The notes: generated from the letters alone by a model not told the origin. Positions 7,600-17,240 are shown, counted from the stretch's first letter. The stretch: 64,000 bases of DNA from Cyanobacteria bacterium FACHB-63 (GCA_014695255.1 JACJNX010000089.1:1-64000), one strand, 5' to 3'. Program-made: numbers and translations.

Positions 7600-9162
7600 T
7601 CAAATCAGAATTCCAACCGCTCCGTCTCGCCGTCGATCGCCCGCCCCAGCAAACTCTCCACTTTGGCTACGAGTCACGGCATGAACCCCACCAAAAAACA
7701 TGTTTTGCTGCTGCCACAGCTCTAGCGCTTGATCAAACGGAAAAAGGCTACGGTCAATCACCAATGACTCCGAGGTTGGTTCTAGGTTCAACACTCCATC
7801 TTCCCAGTGGATTCGCGGACTGTTCACAGCCTGCTCGACCGACATATTGAAATCTAGCAGATTGGAAATCACCTGCAAGATCGCCGTGCGAATTCGATTA
7901 GAGCCACCAGAACCGAGGACAATCTCTGGCTTCTGCTGCCGCAGGATCATCGTCGGAGCCATCATCGAGGAGATGCGAACGTTCTCCTGCCAATTGTGAA
8001 AGCCATGCGGATGCAAATCCGCTTCTCCCAGCATGTTGTTGGTCATGATCCCCGTCCCCGGAATCACATAACCGGAACCTTCACCGTTAGAAGTCGTGAC
8101 ACTGGCGGCGTTGCCTTCACTATCAATGGCACTCAGATGGGTTGTGCTGCCCCATTTATTGATTGGCTGAATATTTAACTGTTGGGCATAGGTTGCCAAA
8201 TGCTCAGCTGCCAAAAATTGCTTTGCGACATCAGCCTGATAAAGATTGGCATCAAAACCATCGGCTCTAGCTCGGTTTGTAAGCTGTATCACGCGAGCTA
8301 ACAGGTGTACCTGTTCAGTCGAGCCAAATTTCAGCATTGGCAAATCTGTGTCTTCCAGCAATAAGAGCGCAAAAGCAATCAGCGCTCCCCCAGAACTGGG
8401 TGGTGGATTTGTGAGAAACGTTCTGCCACGATAGCTAGTCGTCAGCGGCTGCCGCTCAATCACCTGATACTGATGCAAATCAGCTAGCGTTAAATAGCCC
8501 CCCTGCTCTTGACAGTCTTTCACAAGCTGATAAGCAATCTCACCGCGATAAAAGCCGTCGGCACCCTCTGCCACTAAGTGGGAGAGCGTTTCTGCCAAAT
8601 CGGGCATCGTCATCAACGCTCCGGGCTGCGGTAAATCCCCTTGCACGGTAAAGACCTGTCTTGAGCTAGGGTTATTAAGCAAAATCGGTGCCAAAATCTG
8701 ATAGCAGTAGCTCTGAAAGGTAGTGACTTCAACTCCAGTTTTGGCATAGTGGATGGCGGGTTCAGCGACCCAGGCTAGCGGCAACCGTCCCAGTCGTCGA
8801 TGAACGTGCAGCAGTCCGCCGATCGTGCCTGGTACGGCAATCGAACCCAGCCCAATGTGAAACTCTTGCAAAACGCTACCAAATTTGACATGCACTGGAT
8901 GAAAGTCAATTGCGGCTCGCGGACGCTTTTGGCGTGGCGTTTGGGTGAAAAAATCAAACAGAACGTTTTCCCCAGCCTGCGTATGCGCTAGCAGAAAGCC
9001 ACCGCCTGCGGGAGAAGTCAAAGTGGGTTCAGCGACAAAAGATGCCATCACTGCTGCTACAACAGCATCAAAGACATTGCCGCCCAGACGAAACATCTCT
9101 AAGCCTGCTTCGACCGTTTTGGCATGTCCTGCGGCAATCGCGCCTTGAATTTTTGGGAGCAT
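7600..9162 (-). CDS. Gamma-glutamyltransferase family protein
   Basis: Ntn-hydrolase of the gamma-glutamyltranspeptidase family, which cleaves gamma-glutamyl bonds (glutathione or gamma-glutamyl peptides). 520 aa. The N-terminus shows GAIAAGHAKTVEAGLEM and SPAGGGFLL. The autoprocessing and nucleophile site is the Thr of KWGSTTHLSAID. Downstream are GNAASVTTSNGEGSG and MMAPTMIL, and the late GSGGSNRIRTA substrate-binding loop. I see no signal peptide, so it may be cytosolic, unlike the periplasmic enterobacterial enzymes. The ATG at 9162 lacks a strong ribosome site. It lies 176 bp downstream of the DUF928 gene and is probably independent of that cluster. Confidence 0.88.
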   Translation of the reverse strand: MLPKIQGAIAAGHAKTVEAGLEMFRLGGNVFDAVVAAVMASFVAEPTLTSPAGGGFLLAHTQAGENVLFDFFTQTPRQKRPRAAIDFHPVHVKFGSVLQEFHIGLGSIAVPGTIGGLLHVHRRLGRLPLAWVAEPAIHYAKTGVEVTTFQSYCYQILAPILLNNPSSRQVFTVQGDLPQPGALMTMPDLAETLSHLVAEGADGFYRGEIAYQLVKDCQEQGGYLTLADLHQYQVIERQPLTTSYRGRTFLTNPPPSSGGALIAFALLLLEDTDLPMLKFGSTEQVHLLARVIQLTNRARADGFDANLYQADVAKQFLAAEHLATYAQQLNIQPINKWGSTTHLSAIDSEGNAASVTTSNGEGSGYVIPGTGIMTNNMLGEADLHPHGFHNWQENVRISSMMAPTMILRQQKPEIVLGSGGSNRIRTAILQVISNLLDFNMSVEQAVNSPRIHWEDGVLNLEPTSESLVIDRSLFPFDQALELWQQQNMFFGGVHAVTRSQSGEFAGAGDRRRDGAVGILI

Positions 9163-9338
9163 AGGGGCTGGTCTAACCTTTGAGTGTTGAGTTACGAGTG
9201 TTGAGTTAGTTTACCTGATCACCCAGTTCAGAAATCGTGCTGGGTCAAGCTCTAAAAATCGTGTTTTTCCCTGCTCTTTACAAAATCGCACTACTTCTTG
9301 CAACTGAACCTTGATAAAGCACTCCTACTTTGCTTGAG

Positions 9339-10124
9339 CTATGGCTGACAGCATGGGGTTACAGTGGCAGAGGTTTTTCCCTCTAGCCTTTGTTGCCGCA
9401 GTAAATTTCTCCAGGCATCAAGAACCGCTTGATTGTTTTGAGATTCTTGAATTTGTACGCCCAAAGCAGTCAGAGCGTCATACCAAATGCCGTATTTCGC
9501 ATAAAGCTTGGCTCGATCGAGCGGGGTTTTGGCTTGTCTAAGTTCCTGTTGTAACGCGGGAGGTGTTGCAACGCGCTGAATCCTACCTTTACGAACTAAA
9601 GGTTTATCAAAGGTATTATTGTTCGGATCACTAGCAGAATTGCCTGCACTATCACAATAGAGAGCGAGATCCCATTGATAGGTGGCGATCGCAAGCGGCA
9701 CACTTGCCGGAATGGAGAATCCAATGACACCGGGATTCGTTTTCGGCAAGCGGGAAGATGTTTTGTAGAGCGTCTTACCCGTCGCGTCACGTAATCTCCA
9801 CTCCGCAAGCGTTCCCCCAGTAATTCCGGTGGGAACATCGAACCAGATCGTCGGTCGATCGCTGACTGTTAAGCCCCAGCGATCTTCAGGTACATTGGCA
9901 TGAGGGGATGGAACTAATGCAGCTAGACCTGTGTAGACATCATCACAGGGGCCGCGAGATCCCCCTGCTTGTCCTCGGTCAGCAGGAGTTCCTGGATCGG
10001 GAGGCGTGGGCGGAGAAAAGTTAATTCGCTGTTGAGCATTCGAGAATTGAGAGATCGTAACTGCACTGATCAAAACGGCTCCTAATGCAGCCGGGGCAGT
10101 TTTCATAGAGGCTAAGAAGGTCAT
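9339..10124 (-). CDS. DUF928 family secreted protein
   Basis: Cyanobacterial exported protein of unknown function, 261 aa. The signal peptide spans about residues 1-30, followed by a Pro-rich linker (PPTPPDPGTPADRGQAGGSRG) typical of DUF928. The domain core has GLTVSDRPTIWFDVP and LYKTSSRLPKTNPGVIGF, then a C-terminal helical part with AKLYAKYGIWYDAL and a CC pair near the end. DUF928 genes commonly close CHASE2/CHAT operons in cyanobacteria, and here it follows the CHAT-CHASE2 gene by 54 bp on the same strand. A periplasmic partner of that receptor is inference. Confidence 0.88.
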   Translation of the reverse strand: MTFLASMKTAPAALGAVLISAVTISQFSNAQQRINFSPPTPPDPGTPADRGQAGGSRGPCDDVYTGLAALVPSPHANVPEDRWGLTVSDRPTIWFDVPTGITGGTLAEWRLRDATGKTLYKTSSRLPKTNPGVIGFSIPASVPLAIATYQWDLALYCDSAGNSASDPNNNTFDKPLVRKGRIQRVATPPALQQELRQAKTPLDRAKLYAKYGIWYDALTALGVQIQESQNNQAVLDAWRNLLRQQRLEGKTSATVTPCCQP

Positions 10125-10178
10125 GGGAAGCGTCTCCTGTTATTAGTAAAGTGTTCAGATTGGGGTAAACGCGGCTTC

Positions 10179-12542
10179 TCACGTTGGTTCCCGCTCTAGC
10201 ATCCGATGGTCTAAAAAACGATAAGCAACAATACTACTATTCAAAATGAGACCCAATAGTGCAGGGATCAATGGAATCCAGCCGCCTTGGGTGAGAATCA
10301 GCCAGCAGCCGCTAATCAGTACCACCACACTGGCAACCATAGCGAATCCAATCCAGTTGACCTGCCGAAAGCACCATAGAATCAGCCCACCTAAAAGCGT
10401 CCATCCTCCGATCCATAGAACTTCAATTCCAGGCGACCAGACCCAAAGTAAGGGGCGCTTGTCCAATACAGCACTGAGCATCTGGCTGATCATGTGGGCA
10501 TGAATGAGTACACCGGGTAGTCTCTGCGAAAAACTCTTACCATAAGGAGTTGCAGCATAGTCTTTACTACTAGAAGCCGTGACCCCAATCAGCACAATGC
10601 GATCTTTGATTGCCGCTAAGTTGATTTGTCCGCCCAAAAGCTGACGCACAGTAATTTGTTGAACCATGTCCTGGGAAGATTTTGTCGATCGATAGTTGAG
10701 CAAAATCTGACTTCCGCGTACATCAAAGCGTTGATAGCCCCCGGTTGGATTGGTTAAGCTTGGAAACACCGTAGAACCAAGCTGTAAATGATTGTTCGAG
10801 GTGAACGTGGGTGCAATCTGGGGCTGTTGTGCAAACAGATATCGAAAGACTAGCTGCACACTCAGACTATAGGGAGCAGAACAGGCTGCGATCGTATTAG
10901 GACTCGCGAATAACAACTGCCGCCGAATCACGCCGTCTCTATCTTCGAGAAAATCGCTGAAGCCGACCTCTGATTGCCCAATTCCAGGGGGGGGTGCAAT
11001 TCCTGTCGGGTCATTCGATTCTGGGTCAGGACGCTTACAGATCGCAATGAGTCGATCGGTTTGAGTCATTTGTTGCAGGCGTTTCTGTAAGCTAGAACGG
11101 CGGGCTGGAAAGTCCCGATACAAATCGAGTCCAATGACTCGCGCTTGTTGCTGCTCTAGGGTTTCCAGAATTCGCTCTAGCGTTTCATCAGAGAGCGAGC
11201 CAGCATTCTCCGGTTGTTTCTGAATGTCTTCCTCTTCCACTCGGACAATCATTAAACGCGAATCAGGTGGCTCTATCGGGCGGTGTTGCATCAGAACATC
11301 AAACGCCTGGAGTTCTAGAGGTTGCAACAATCCGAGCCAGCGTGTCCCAATGATCAAGCTTGTAATTAGCAGTGTGCTCAGCGCGATCGTTTTGGCTTGC
11401 GATCTCGTCATCGGTGGTAGAAGCCTGCGTTTTTGACCACACCAATCTTGCCAAGTTGGTGGTACTTCTGCGGGATTTTGACAAATCACGGGCAGCCAAG
11501 TTGCACAGGGAAATTCAGATTCCAGAGTTTGCAGTTTTTCTCGTGCCTTCCGAACCGCAGCATACAAAGATTGCCCACTGGAAAAAGCACTGAGAAAGGA
11601 TTTGAGGAATTCCTGGGCAACTTGATCCGGCACAGGTTCCCGCATGACAATGACTTGGGGAAGCTGAAGATCAGCGAGATCCTGAGCAAGCCCCAAGCCG
11701 TCACAGGAGTTGAAGATTGCCAGCTTTAGACCTTGTGCGATCGCATGGCGTAAGCCGTATTTGAGTTGTTCGATCGTGAGCGTTTCTGTTTGATTGATTT
11801 GAATGTAGCCTTTTTCACTGGTTGAACTATGACCAGCAAAAAATAAAACATCCCAATTCGCTTGCCAAACTCTTTCCTGTAAATCTTGCGCGGTCGGTTC
11901 GACTAAACAATGAATTTCACTGTCCGGCAAACTTTCTAATAGTTTGCGATCGCGCTCAACATCGATGCCTTTCGCATTGCCAAGAATGCTCAAAATCCTC
12001 ACTTTTTTGCGTCGAGGCGGAGATGGAAGTTGCAGCGATCGAGCAAATTCCGGCAAACTTAGCGCAATTTCAGCATGGGGATAGTCGGTGAGAAAATCCC
12101 ACAAACACCAGGGCAATTTTAAGATCTGATTGTCTTTCGCAACAATCATTAAACGAATGTGATTTTGAGGCGAGAGGCGAGTCCGTAACTGTCGATCGAT
12201 GACGCGAAAAGAACTTGCACTCAGCCACGCATTCAATTGAAATTGCAGATCGTGAGATAGCTGATGAAATTCTGAGGCGGAAATGTGAGTGACTTCTTCT
12301 TCATCAATTTCAAAGTCTGGATGGCGTGTTTGCCGCCATCCTAAGTGAGCATAAAGCGCTGTGTAGAGCGATCGCCATCGTTGATAGCGATCGACGATTC
12401 CCGGAATTGCGGGTAAGCTTCCGGTAAACTGCATGGGAGTCGATCGCCCAGATTCCCAAAGTTGAGCGATCACAGTTGGGAATCCATCTTGCCAATTGCC
12501 TTGCCCAAGATTGAGAACAACTAAATAATCCATAGTGAGCAT
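10179..12542 (-). CDS. CHAT-CHASE2 transmembrane protein
   Basis: Fusion of a caspase-like CHAT protease domain with an extracytoplasmic CHASE2 sensor, 787 aa. The CHAT domain spans about residues 130-350 and keeps the His (LFFAGHSS) and Cys (IFNSCDGLGL) of the catalytic dyad. One transmembrane helix lies near residue 395. CHASE2 runs from about 400 to 680 (MQHRPIEPPDSRLMIVRVEEEDI, VIGLDLYRDFP, IVLIGVTASSSKDYAATPYG). Three C-terminal transmembrane helices end at residue 787 with no kinase or cyclase output domain. The output is therefore probably the N-terminal protease. It lies between the short DUF1822 gene and the DUF928 gene. Confidence 0.9.
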   Translation of the reverse strand: MLTMDYLVVLNLGQGNWQDGFPTVIAQLWESGRSTPMQFTGSLPAIPGIVDRYQRWRSLYTALYAHLGWRQTRHPDFEIDEEEVTHISASEFHQLSHDLQFQLNAWLSASSFRVIDRQLRTRLSPQNHIRLMIVAKDNQILKLPWCLWDFLTDYPHAEIALSLPEFARSLQLPSPPRRKKVRILSILGNAKGIDVERDRKLLESLPDSEIHCLVEPTAQDLQERVWQANWDVLFFAGHSSTSEKGYIQINQTETLTIEQLKYGLRHAIAQGLKLAIFNSCDGLGLAQDLADLQLPQVIVMREPVPDQVAQEFLKSFLSAFSSGQSLYAAVRKAREKLQTLESEFPCATWLPVICQNPAEVPPTWQDWCGQKRRLLPPMTRSQAKTIALSTLLITSLIIGTRWLGLLQPLELQAFDVLMQHRPIEPPDSRLMIVRVEEEDIQKQPENAGSLSDETLERILETLEQQQARVIGLDLYRDFPARRSSLQKRLQQMTQTDRLIAICKRPDPESNDPTGIAPPPGIGQSEVGFSDFLEDRDGVIRRQLLFASPNTIAACSAPYSLSVQLVFRYLFAQQPQIAPTFTSNNHLQLGSTVFPSLTNPTGGYQRFDVRGSQILLNYRSTKSSQDMVQQITVRQLLGGQINLAAIKDRIVLIGVTASSSKDYAATPYGKSFSQRLPGVLIHAHMISQMLSAVLDKRPLLWVWSPGIEVLWIGGWTLLGGLILWCFRQVNWIGFAMVASVVVLISGCWLILTQGGWIPLIPALLGLILNSSIVAYRFLDHRMLEREPT

Positions 12543-12600
12543 CGCTGCCTGTCACATAAAATAAGCGTCACATAAAATAAGCAAGAACTCCGCCCATCTC

Positions 12601-13077
12601 CTAAACTATAAATCTCTCCGTTAAATCTGCCGAATCTAACGAAACTTGTAGCTTAAATCGTGTCCCGATCGAGCACCGAAATCGCCTCAGTTGAATGCCA
12701 TTATCTTGATCACGAGCGGTCACTGATTGCACAACGTCTCCTGAGTTTGATAGTAACGACAAACGAATCCCCGTGGGCAGAATCGCCGTAGGTTCAGCAG
12801 AACCGAGTTGCACTCGAACCGAAACGCGATTAACGCTCCGCACACTGTCTAAACAATCGCCCTCCTTTTCTGATCTGACTAGAAGCCACAGCGTTTGTTC
12901 TCCGAGTTCTAACACTTTGGTTTGCTGCATTGGTGCATCGGCTAGTTTAACGGTGTGCCGAAACTGATGCGTGATAAACAGGTTGTTGCTCGGTTCTGAG
13001 TCTGATGGTTGCCGATGAGCCGTAAAGGTATTCTGTAACCATTGTCGGAGTTGGAGCAGAGTGTTAGAAGAAGTCAT
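12601..13077 (-). CDS. Stand-alone copy of the DUF1822 C-terminal domain
   Basis: Soluble protein of 158 aa. The ATG at 13077 is preferred, since GTGAGG precedes it at the right distance; a longer frame to 13173 has no such support. The whole protein matches the last ~145 residues of the DUF1822 protein at 14885-16048. Shared signatures are LRQWL-N-FTA, SGDVVQSV-ARDQDN and IQL-RF-C-GT-F-LQV. It ends 58 bp before the CHAT-CHASE2 start. It may compete with or bridge the longer paralogue; that is inference. Function is otherwise unknown. Confidence 0.8.
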   Translation of the reverse strand: MTSSNTLLQLRQWLQNTFTAHRQPSDSEPSNNLFITHQFRHTVKLADAPMQQTKVLELGEQTLWLLVRSEKEGDCLDSVRSVNRVSVRVQLGSAEPTAILPTGIRLSLLSNSGDVVQSVTARDQDNGIQLRRFRCSIGTRFKLQVSLDSADLTERFIV

Positions 13078-13243
13078 GGCAAACCTCACAAACAGAAGGT
13101 TAGGACAGCAAAGTCCGATTGATAGTCTTAGCCACGTTTGCGCTTGGAAAGATATGCAGTCGATCGCTCTCAATTAACGAAATTTCTGTCCCTTGTGGCT
13201 CGTAGAAGCATCATTCGGATACGCTCAATCGGATTGCGATCCT

Positions 13244-14614
13244 CTACCAGGGGTTGCCAATCAGCGTAAATGCTGCCCAGTGATGCGGGTGAGCGAAGTT
13301 TTCATTGATCGAGGACGCAATCCCTGAAAACGAGGGCTGATTGCGGAGACGTTGCCGAATTTCAGCCGAGTTGCGAATCATCTCGATCTGAGCTTCCCGT
13401 AACGCATCCGCCTTTACCTCAGCCGTTTTGAGTTGCCGATAAAATTCCTGCATCAGGAGCAATGTACTCGCATCACTCACCGACCAGAGCGACGCGATCG
13501 CCGCTTTACTTCCCGACTGCACGGCTAACCCCGCAAAGCCCATTTCTGCTTTACTATCCCCCAAAGCCGTCCGACAGGCACTCAACACTAACAACTGCAC
13601 AGGCGGATTGCGTAACCCTAAATCCTGAAGCTGACTGAGCCGCAACTGCTGATCCCAAAACTGAATGTACGACTGGTTGACATCTCCTGGTGCAAATTCC
13701 GCATGAGTTGCCAAATGAACAATGCTGTAGGGCGTTCTCTCGCGGGCAGCTTTCAAGTTTTTGAGGGTGAAATTTTGATTGAGCAGCGCCGTTCCTTCCC
13801 AGGGCGGTTGAGTAATCGCCGATAGCTCGATCGGTACACCAGGCAGAGGTGGCTTATTGTCGAAAGTCGATGCACCCATTGCCAAAATCCTGGCGTTCGT
13901 GGACGTTCGCGCTTGGCGATCGAGTAAATTAAACGCAGGAATAATTGCCAAGTTATATTTTTCGATCAGAAACTGTTTACCATCATGCAGAGCAGCTAAC
14001 GGCGTACTTCGTAATCCTGCTCCGAGACAAAACACGAGTTGATTAATGCCTTGCGCTCGTAACTGCGGCTCTAAGGGAGCAACAATCCACTGATAAAGCT
14101 GTTGACCGGGTTGCAGGTAATCCCCTGAGTCTGAGTCTTCCCGAACTACGCCCATGCGGAAGGCTTGAATCGTTTTAGTCAATGCCGCTCGATTCGCCCC
14201 GTTAATCCGGCGATGAATCAGTCTACCGTTTGCCGTTACTAACATTAAATCGAGATGATTTGCTCCCGGAATCGCGTACAGCACGGCAGATTTGCGTCCG
14301 GTGCGACGATTAATTTGTTCGAGAGACTCAACGATTTGAGGAGCAGACAGCACTTGAGTTGTAAACTTTCCCTGAAAGTACTCTTCGTATTGCTTTTTCC
14401 ACCGCTGCTCAATTTGTAGAACCGCTTCCGCAACATCGCCACGATCGAGCGCTTGACCCACGAGATCCGGCTGTGGGCTGGGGGAAGGCGTGACCGAGGC
14501 GGGTGCTTGAGCAGGTTGCAGAGCGATCGGGGACATCACAACCGAAGACGTGAATTCGCATCCAACTAGAGAAATAGAGAGTACAACCCCAACAATCGGT
14601 AGATGCTTGTTCAT
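13244..14614 (-). CDS. CHAT-domain lipoprotein
   Basis: Caspase-like CHAT peptidase, 456 aa, predicted lipid-anchored: MNKHLPIVGVVLSISLVGC carries an LVGC lipobox with Cys at position 19. A Pro/Ser-rich linker and a short helical region lead into the CHAT domain (about residues 150-456). The catalytic His is in IVHLATHAEF and the Cys in LLVLSACRTALGD. The C-terminus has the conserved HPHHWAAFTLIGNPW ending. The usual TPR repeats found N-terminal to cyanobacterial CHAT domains are largely missing. It sits 270 bp downstream of the DUF1822 gene and may be transcribed with it. Confidence 0.9.
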   Translation of the reverse strand: MNKHLPIVGVVLSISLVGCEFTSSVVMSPIALQPAQAPASVTPSPSPQPDLVGQALDRGDVAEAVLQIEQRWKKQYEEYFQGKFTTQVLSAPQIVESLEQINRRTGRKSAVLYAIPGANHLDLMLVTANGRLIHRRINGANRAALTKTIQAFRMGVVREDSDSGDYLQPGQQLYQWIVAPLEPQLRAQGINQLVFCLGAGLRSTPLAALHDGKQFLIEKYNLAIIPAFNLLDRQARTSTNARILAMGASTFDNKPPLPGVPIELSAITQPPWEGTALLNQNFTLKNLKAARERTPYSIVHLATHAEFAPGDVNQSYIQFWDQQLRLSQLQDLGLRNPPVQLLVLSACRTALGDSKAEMGFAGLAVQSGSKAAIASLWSVSDASTLLLMQEFYRQLKTAEVKADALREAQIEMIRNSAEIRQRLRNQPSFSGIASSINENFAHPHHWAAFTLIGNPW

Positions 14615-14884
14615 AAGTCCTCAACAAAATAGCGGGTAGATAGTAGACAGCTTCAGTGAGGTCTCAGATTGATCGTTGAACGATAGATATGAAGAGTCAT
14701 TAATCTCTAATTGATCAATCTCGTTTTCATGGATCTGATGCCCTGACGAATAAATAGCAGTATCTGTTGCAGGATTCATGAATTGGCGATAAAACTTTGG
14801 ATTTTTCCCCTAAGTTCGTTGTCGCGGACTAGATTTTTGTAGCCCCGAATCGATTCACTAAGCTGTTTCCCAGATCGAGCCGTT

Positions 14885-16048
14885 TTAACATTGAAACGCT
14901 TCGGTTAGAATCGTATTGCCTAATGCAACCTGCAAACTAAATTCAGTTCCAGCAGGGCACTTAAATCGTTGTAGCTGAATTGAGTTATCTTGCTCCCGTG
15001 CTTGAACCGATTGCACAACATCGCCCGAAGCAGAAACCAGCGATAGCGCCAAACCCATTGGCAAACACTGAGAACGCTCTGCTAGACGAAGTTGCACTCG
15101 AATGCTGACTCGACCATCCGCTTCGGGAGCGAGGGCAACCATCAACAGAACCGTTTGCTCCGCAAACTCTAACGGTTTAACTCGTCGAACCCCAGCCGGT
15201 TCCATAACCTCCGTTTGGCGAAAACTGAATGCCAATTCTTCGGGATTCAGCCACGCCTCGATCGCGCTCCATCCCGCCGTAAACGAGTTCTCTAGCCATT
15301 GACGCAAATTCGTTGCAACCGTTGCATTCAGATTGCGACCTTGACGCAGTTGATGTAATCTTTCTCGCCACGATCGCGTTTCCAGTAATGATCCCCACAG
15401 CGTAAACGGAATTTCTAAGCGCGGTTGCTCCACAGTAGCCAGCCGTTGCAGTAAATTTTCTGCTTGTGTTTCCGCAACCGATGGTAATTCTGTAACCCCA
15501 ACTCGTGTGGATTCCGTCGAATAGAGTTGACGCATGACCCACAACACCGCAATGTCCTGAACCAGAAACTGAGCATCGAGACCGTAAGCACGATCGCTAG
15601 AATCATACTGTCCGAGCGCCTTGATTTGTGCATGAGTGGTGTATCCCCAAATCCGCAGGGATGACTCATCGGGATTAACTTGAACCGCCAAATAATAGTC
15701 TCCAACCCAGCTAGGAACATCAATCCATTCCTGTGGAACTCTCAGTTCACTTGTGTCAAAACTTTTCTGTGGAATCAGCACCAAGCGTTTTTCATTCCAC
15801 TCAATGGCGCAACCCTGAATCAAGTCCCACGCGCTCAAGGAAGCCGTCGATCGCGGTGCGTATTCCGCCTGCAACCACGGTAAAACCGTCTCCAAACAAA
15901 CCTGATTCAAATACGCCGTCCACTGTGCTTTCGGCATCGAGTAGCGTTGACTTTGTTGCCAAGCGCGGTGATCGATCGCTTCGGAGATTTGTAATTCTAG
16001 TTGCGTAATGGTGTCCATAACCGTTGTTTTGATGTTTGTACGATTCAA
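14885..16048 (-). CDS. DUF1822 family protein
   Basis: Cyanobacterial protein of unknown biochemical role, 387 aa from a TTG at 16048. The TTG follows GAGG overlapping the stop of the sigma-factor gene, which suggests translational coupling. The in-frame ATG at 16018 (MDTITQLELQIS) is the alternative and has no ribosome site. The N-terminal part holds the DUF1822 core (DVPSWVGDYYLAVQVNPDESSLRIWGYTT). The C-terminal ~145 residues recur as the separate gene at 12601-13077. In other cyanobacteria DUF1822 is typically encoded directly after an ECF-like sigma gene, as here, and may act as its partner (established context, inferred role). Confidence 0.87.
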   Translation of the reverse strand: MNRTNIKTTVMDTITQLELQISEAIDHRAWQQSQRYSMPKAQWTAYLNQVCLETVLPWLQAEYAPRSTASLSAWDLIQGCAIEWNEKRLVLIPQKSFDTSELRVPQEWIDVPSWVGDYYLAVQVNPDESSLRIWGYTTHAQIKALGQYDSSDRAYGLDAQFLVQDIAVLWVMRQLYSTESTRVGVTELPSVAETQAENLLQRLATVEQPRLEIPFTLWGSLLETRSWRERLHQLRQGRNLNATVATNLRQWLENSFTAGWSAIEAWLNPEELAFSFRQTEVMEPAGVRRVKPLEFAEQTVLLMVALAPEADGRVSIRVQLRLAERSQCLPMGLALSLVSASGDVVQSVQAREQDNSIQLQRFKCPAGTEFSLQVALGNTILTEAFQC

Positions 16049-16055
16049 TCGATCC

Positions 16056-17240
16056 TCATCCCCCGCCCTTTTCCGCTAGCCATTCCTCCAATACCGCGCT
16101 GATTTGTTTTCCCACGTCTGAGGTTGGCGCAATATGCAAAGTGTCCTCACTCCAGCGCAGAAGCGCCGATAGTAACGCCTCCCGTGCCTTACTTAGCTTG
16201 CGAGACACAGCATATTGCTGAATTCCTAATTGTTTTGCAATCTCCTGCTGAGTTGAATTTTGTTGATAATAAAGCTGCAACAATTCTTGACTCGCAGGAT
16301 CAAGTTTGGCGATCGCCGCTTCTAAAACTTGATTGAGCTGCGATCGCTGCGCCTGCCGTTCCTCAAGATCTTCCTGAGAAATCAAGTCGGTCAACAATGA
16401 CTCTTGATCCGGATCAACTAAGTCATCCTGAAGTTCTTTGGTGTCTTCGCCCAACTTCGGCGCATTCAGCGAAGATACAGCAGGATAGAGGTGCGATCGC
16501 ACGCGGTTGACACAAGCCGTTAACCATTTCTGGATCACGTCCGCACTTGCCTCAGCGCCAGGAGATCGTAGTTGATGGCGTTGCTGATTGTAGCGGCTGG
16601 CGATCGCGTCCCACGTTTCCCGATTAGGTGCAGGAAGTTGACGCAATTTGGGAGATTTTGTGGGCAAATAAGTCGATTCAAAACACGACCACGCTAGAAT
16701 CCAGCGATCGATTTCATCCGCACTCAAGCCCGCATTCTGTAAAGACTCCGCCAATCGCTTACGACTAACTTTTAATAACAATCCCCAATCGCTACATAAA
16801 TCAATTTCGCGACTCTGCCGCAAAAAATCTCGAATAATATTACTAAAGGCTTGACTGGCATAAGTTTTCAGACTGCCGGGATAATCAGGATTTCGCGCCT
16901 TGAGAATTTTTGGTACCTCCGCGATCGCTGCTTGAAAACAATCCGATAAGCGATACCGTGATTGTGACAAATGCGGCATCGTTTTATACGCGCTCCAGTA
17001 ACAAGCCTCTTGCAGGTACGCAGATAGATGTCCAAACGCTGTCTTTTTATCCCGGTGCTGTTGCCAGACTTTTTGCCAATAAACGACCCAAAAAGTATCC
17101 GCGTGAGGCTCCGATCGTTCGGATAAATGCATCTGAATGCTGCGCCGCAATCGTGCATCAGTTGCCCATCCCCCAAAGCTGTCAGCCTTAAACTGCACAA
17201 AGGTTGAAAATAAATCAGTGATGCTTTGACGGGGTTGCAT
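16056..17240 (-). CDS. Sigma-70 family RNA polymerase sigma factor
   Basis: Sigma factor of 394 aa, unusually long for an ECF type. The N-terminal two thirds contain a region-2-like helical part (SYKTMPHLSQSRYRL, YASQAFSNIIRDFL). Region 4 near the C-terminus is clear: LDPASQELLQLYYQQNSTQQEI followed by the helix-turn-helix LGIQQYAVSRKLSKAREALL. It heads the minus-strand cluster and is separated from the DUF1822 gene by only 7 bp. It likely directs transcription of the cluster and perhaps of other envelope genes (inference). Confidence 0.9.
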   Translation of the reverse strand: MQPRQSITDLFSTFVQFKADSFGGWATDARLRRSIQMHLSERSEPHADTFWVVYWQKVWQQHRDKKTAFGHLSAYLQEACYWSAYKTMPHLSQSRYRLSDCFQAAIAEVPKILKARNPDYPGSLKTYASQAFSNIIRDFLRQSREIDLCSDWGLLLKVSRKRLAESLQNAGLSADEIDRWILAWSCFESTYLPTKSPKLRQLPAPNRETWDAIASRYNQQRHQLRSPGAEASADVIQKWLTACVNRVRSHLYPAVSSLNAPKLGEDTKELQDDLVDPDQESLLTDLISQEDLEERQAQRSQLNQVLEAAIAKLDPASQELLQLYYQQNSTQQEIAKQLGIQQYAVSRKLSKAREALLSALLRWSEDTLHIAPTSDVGKQISAVLEEWLAEKGGG

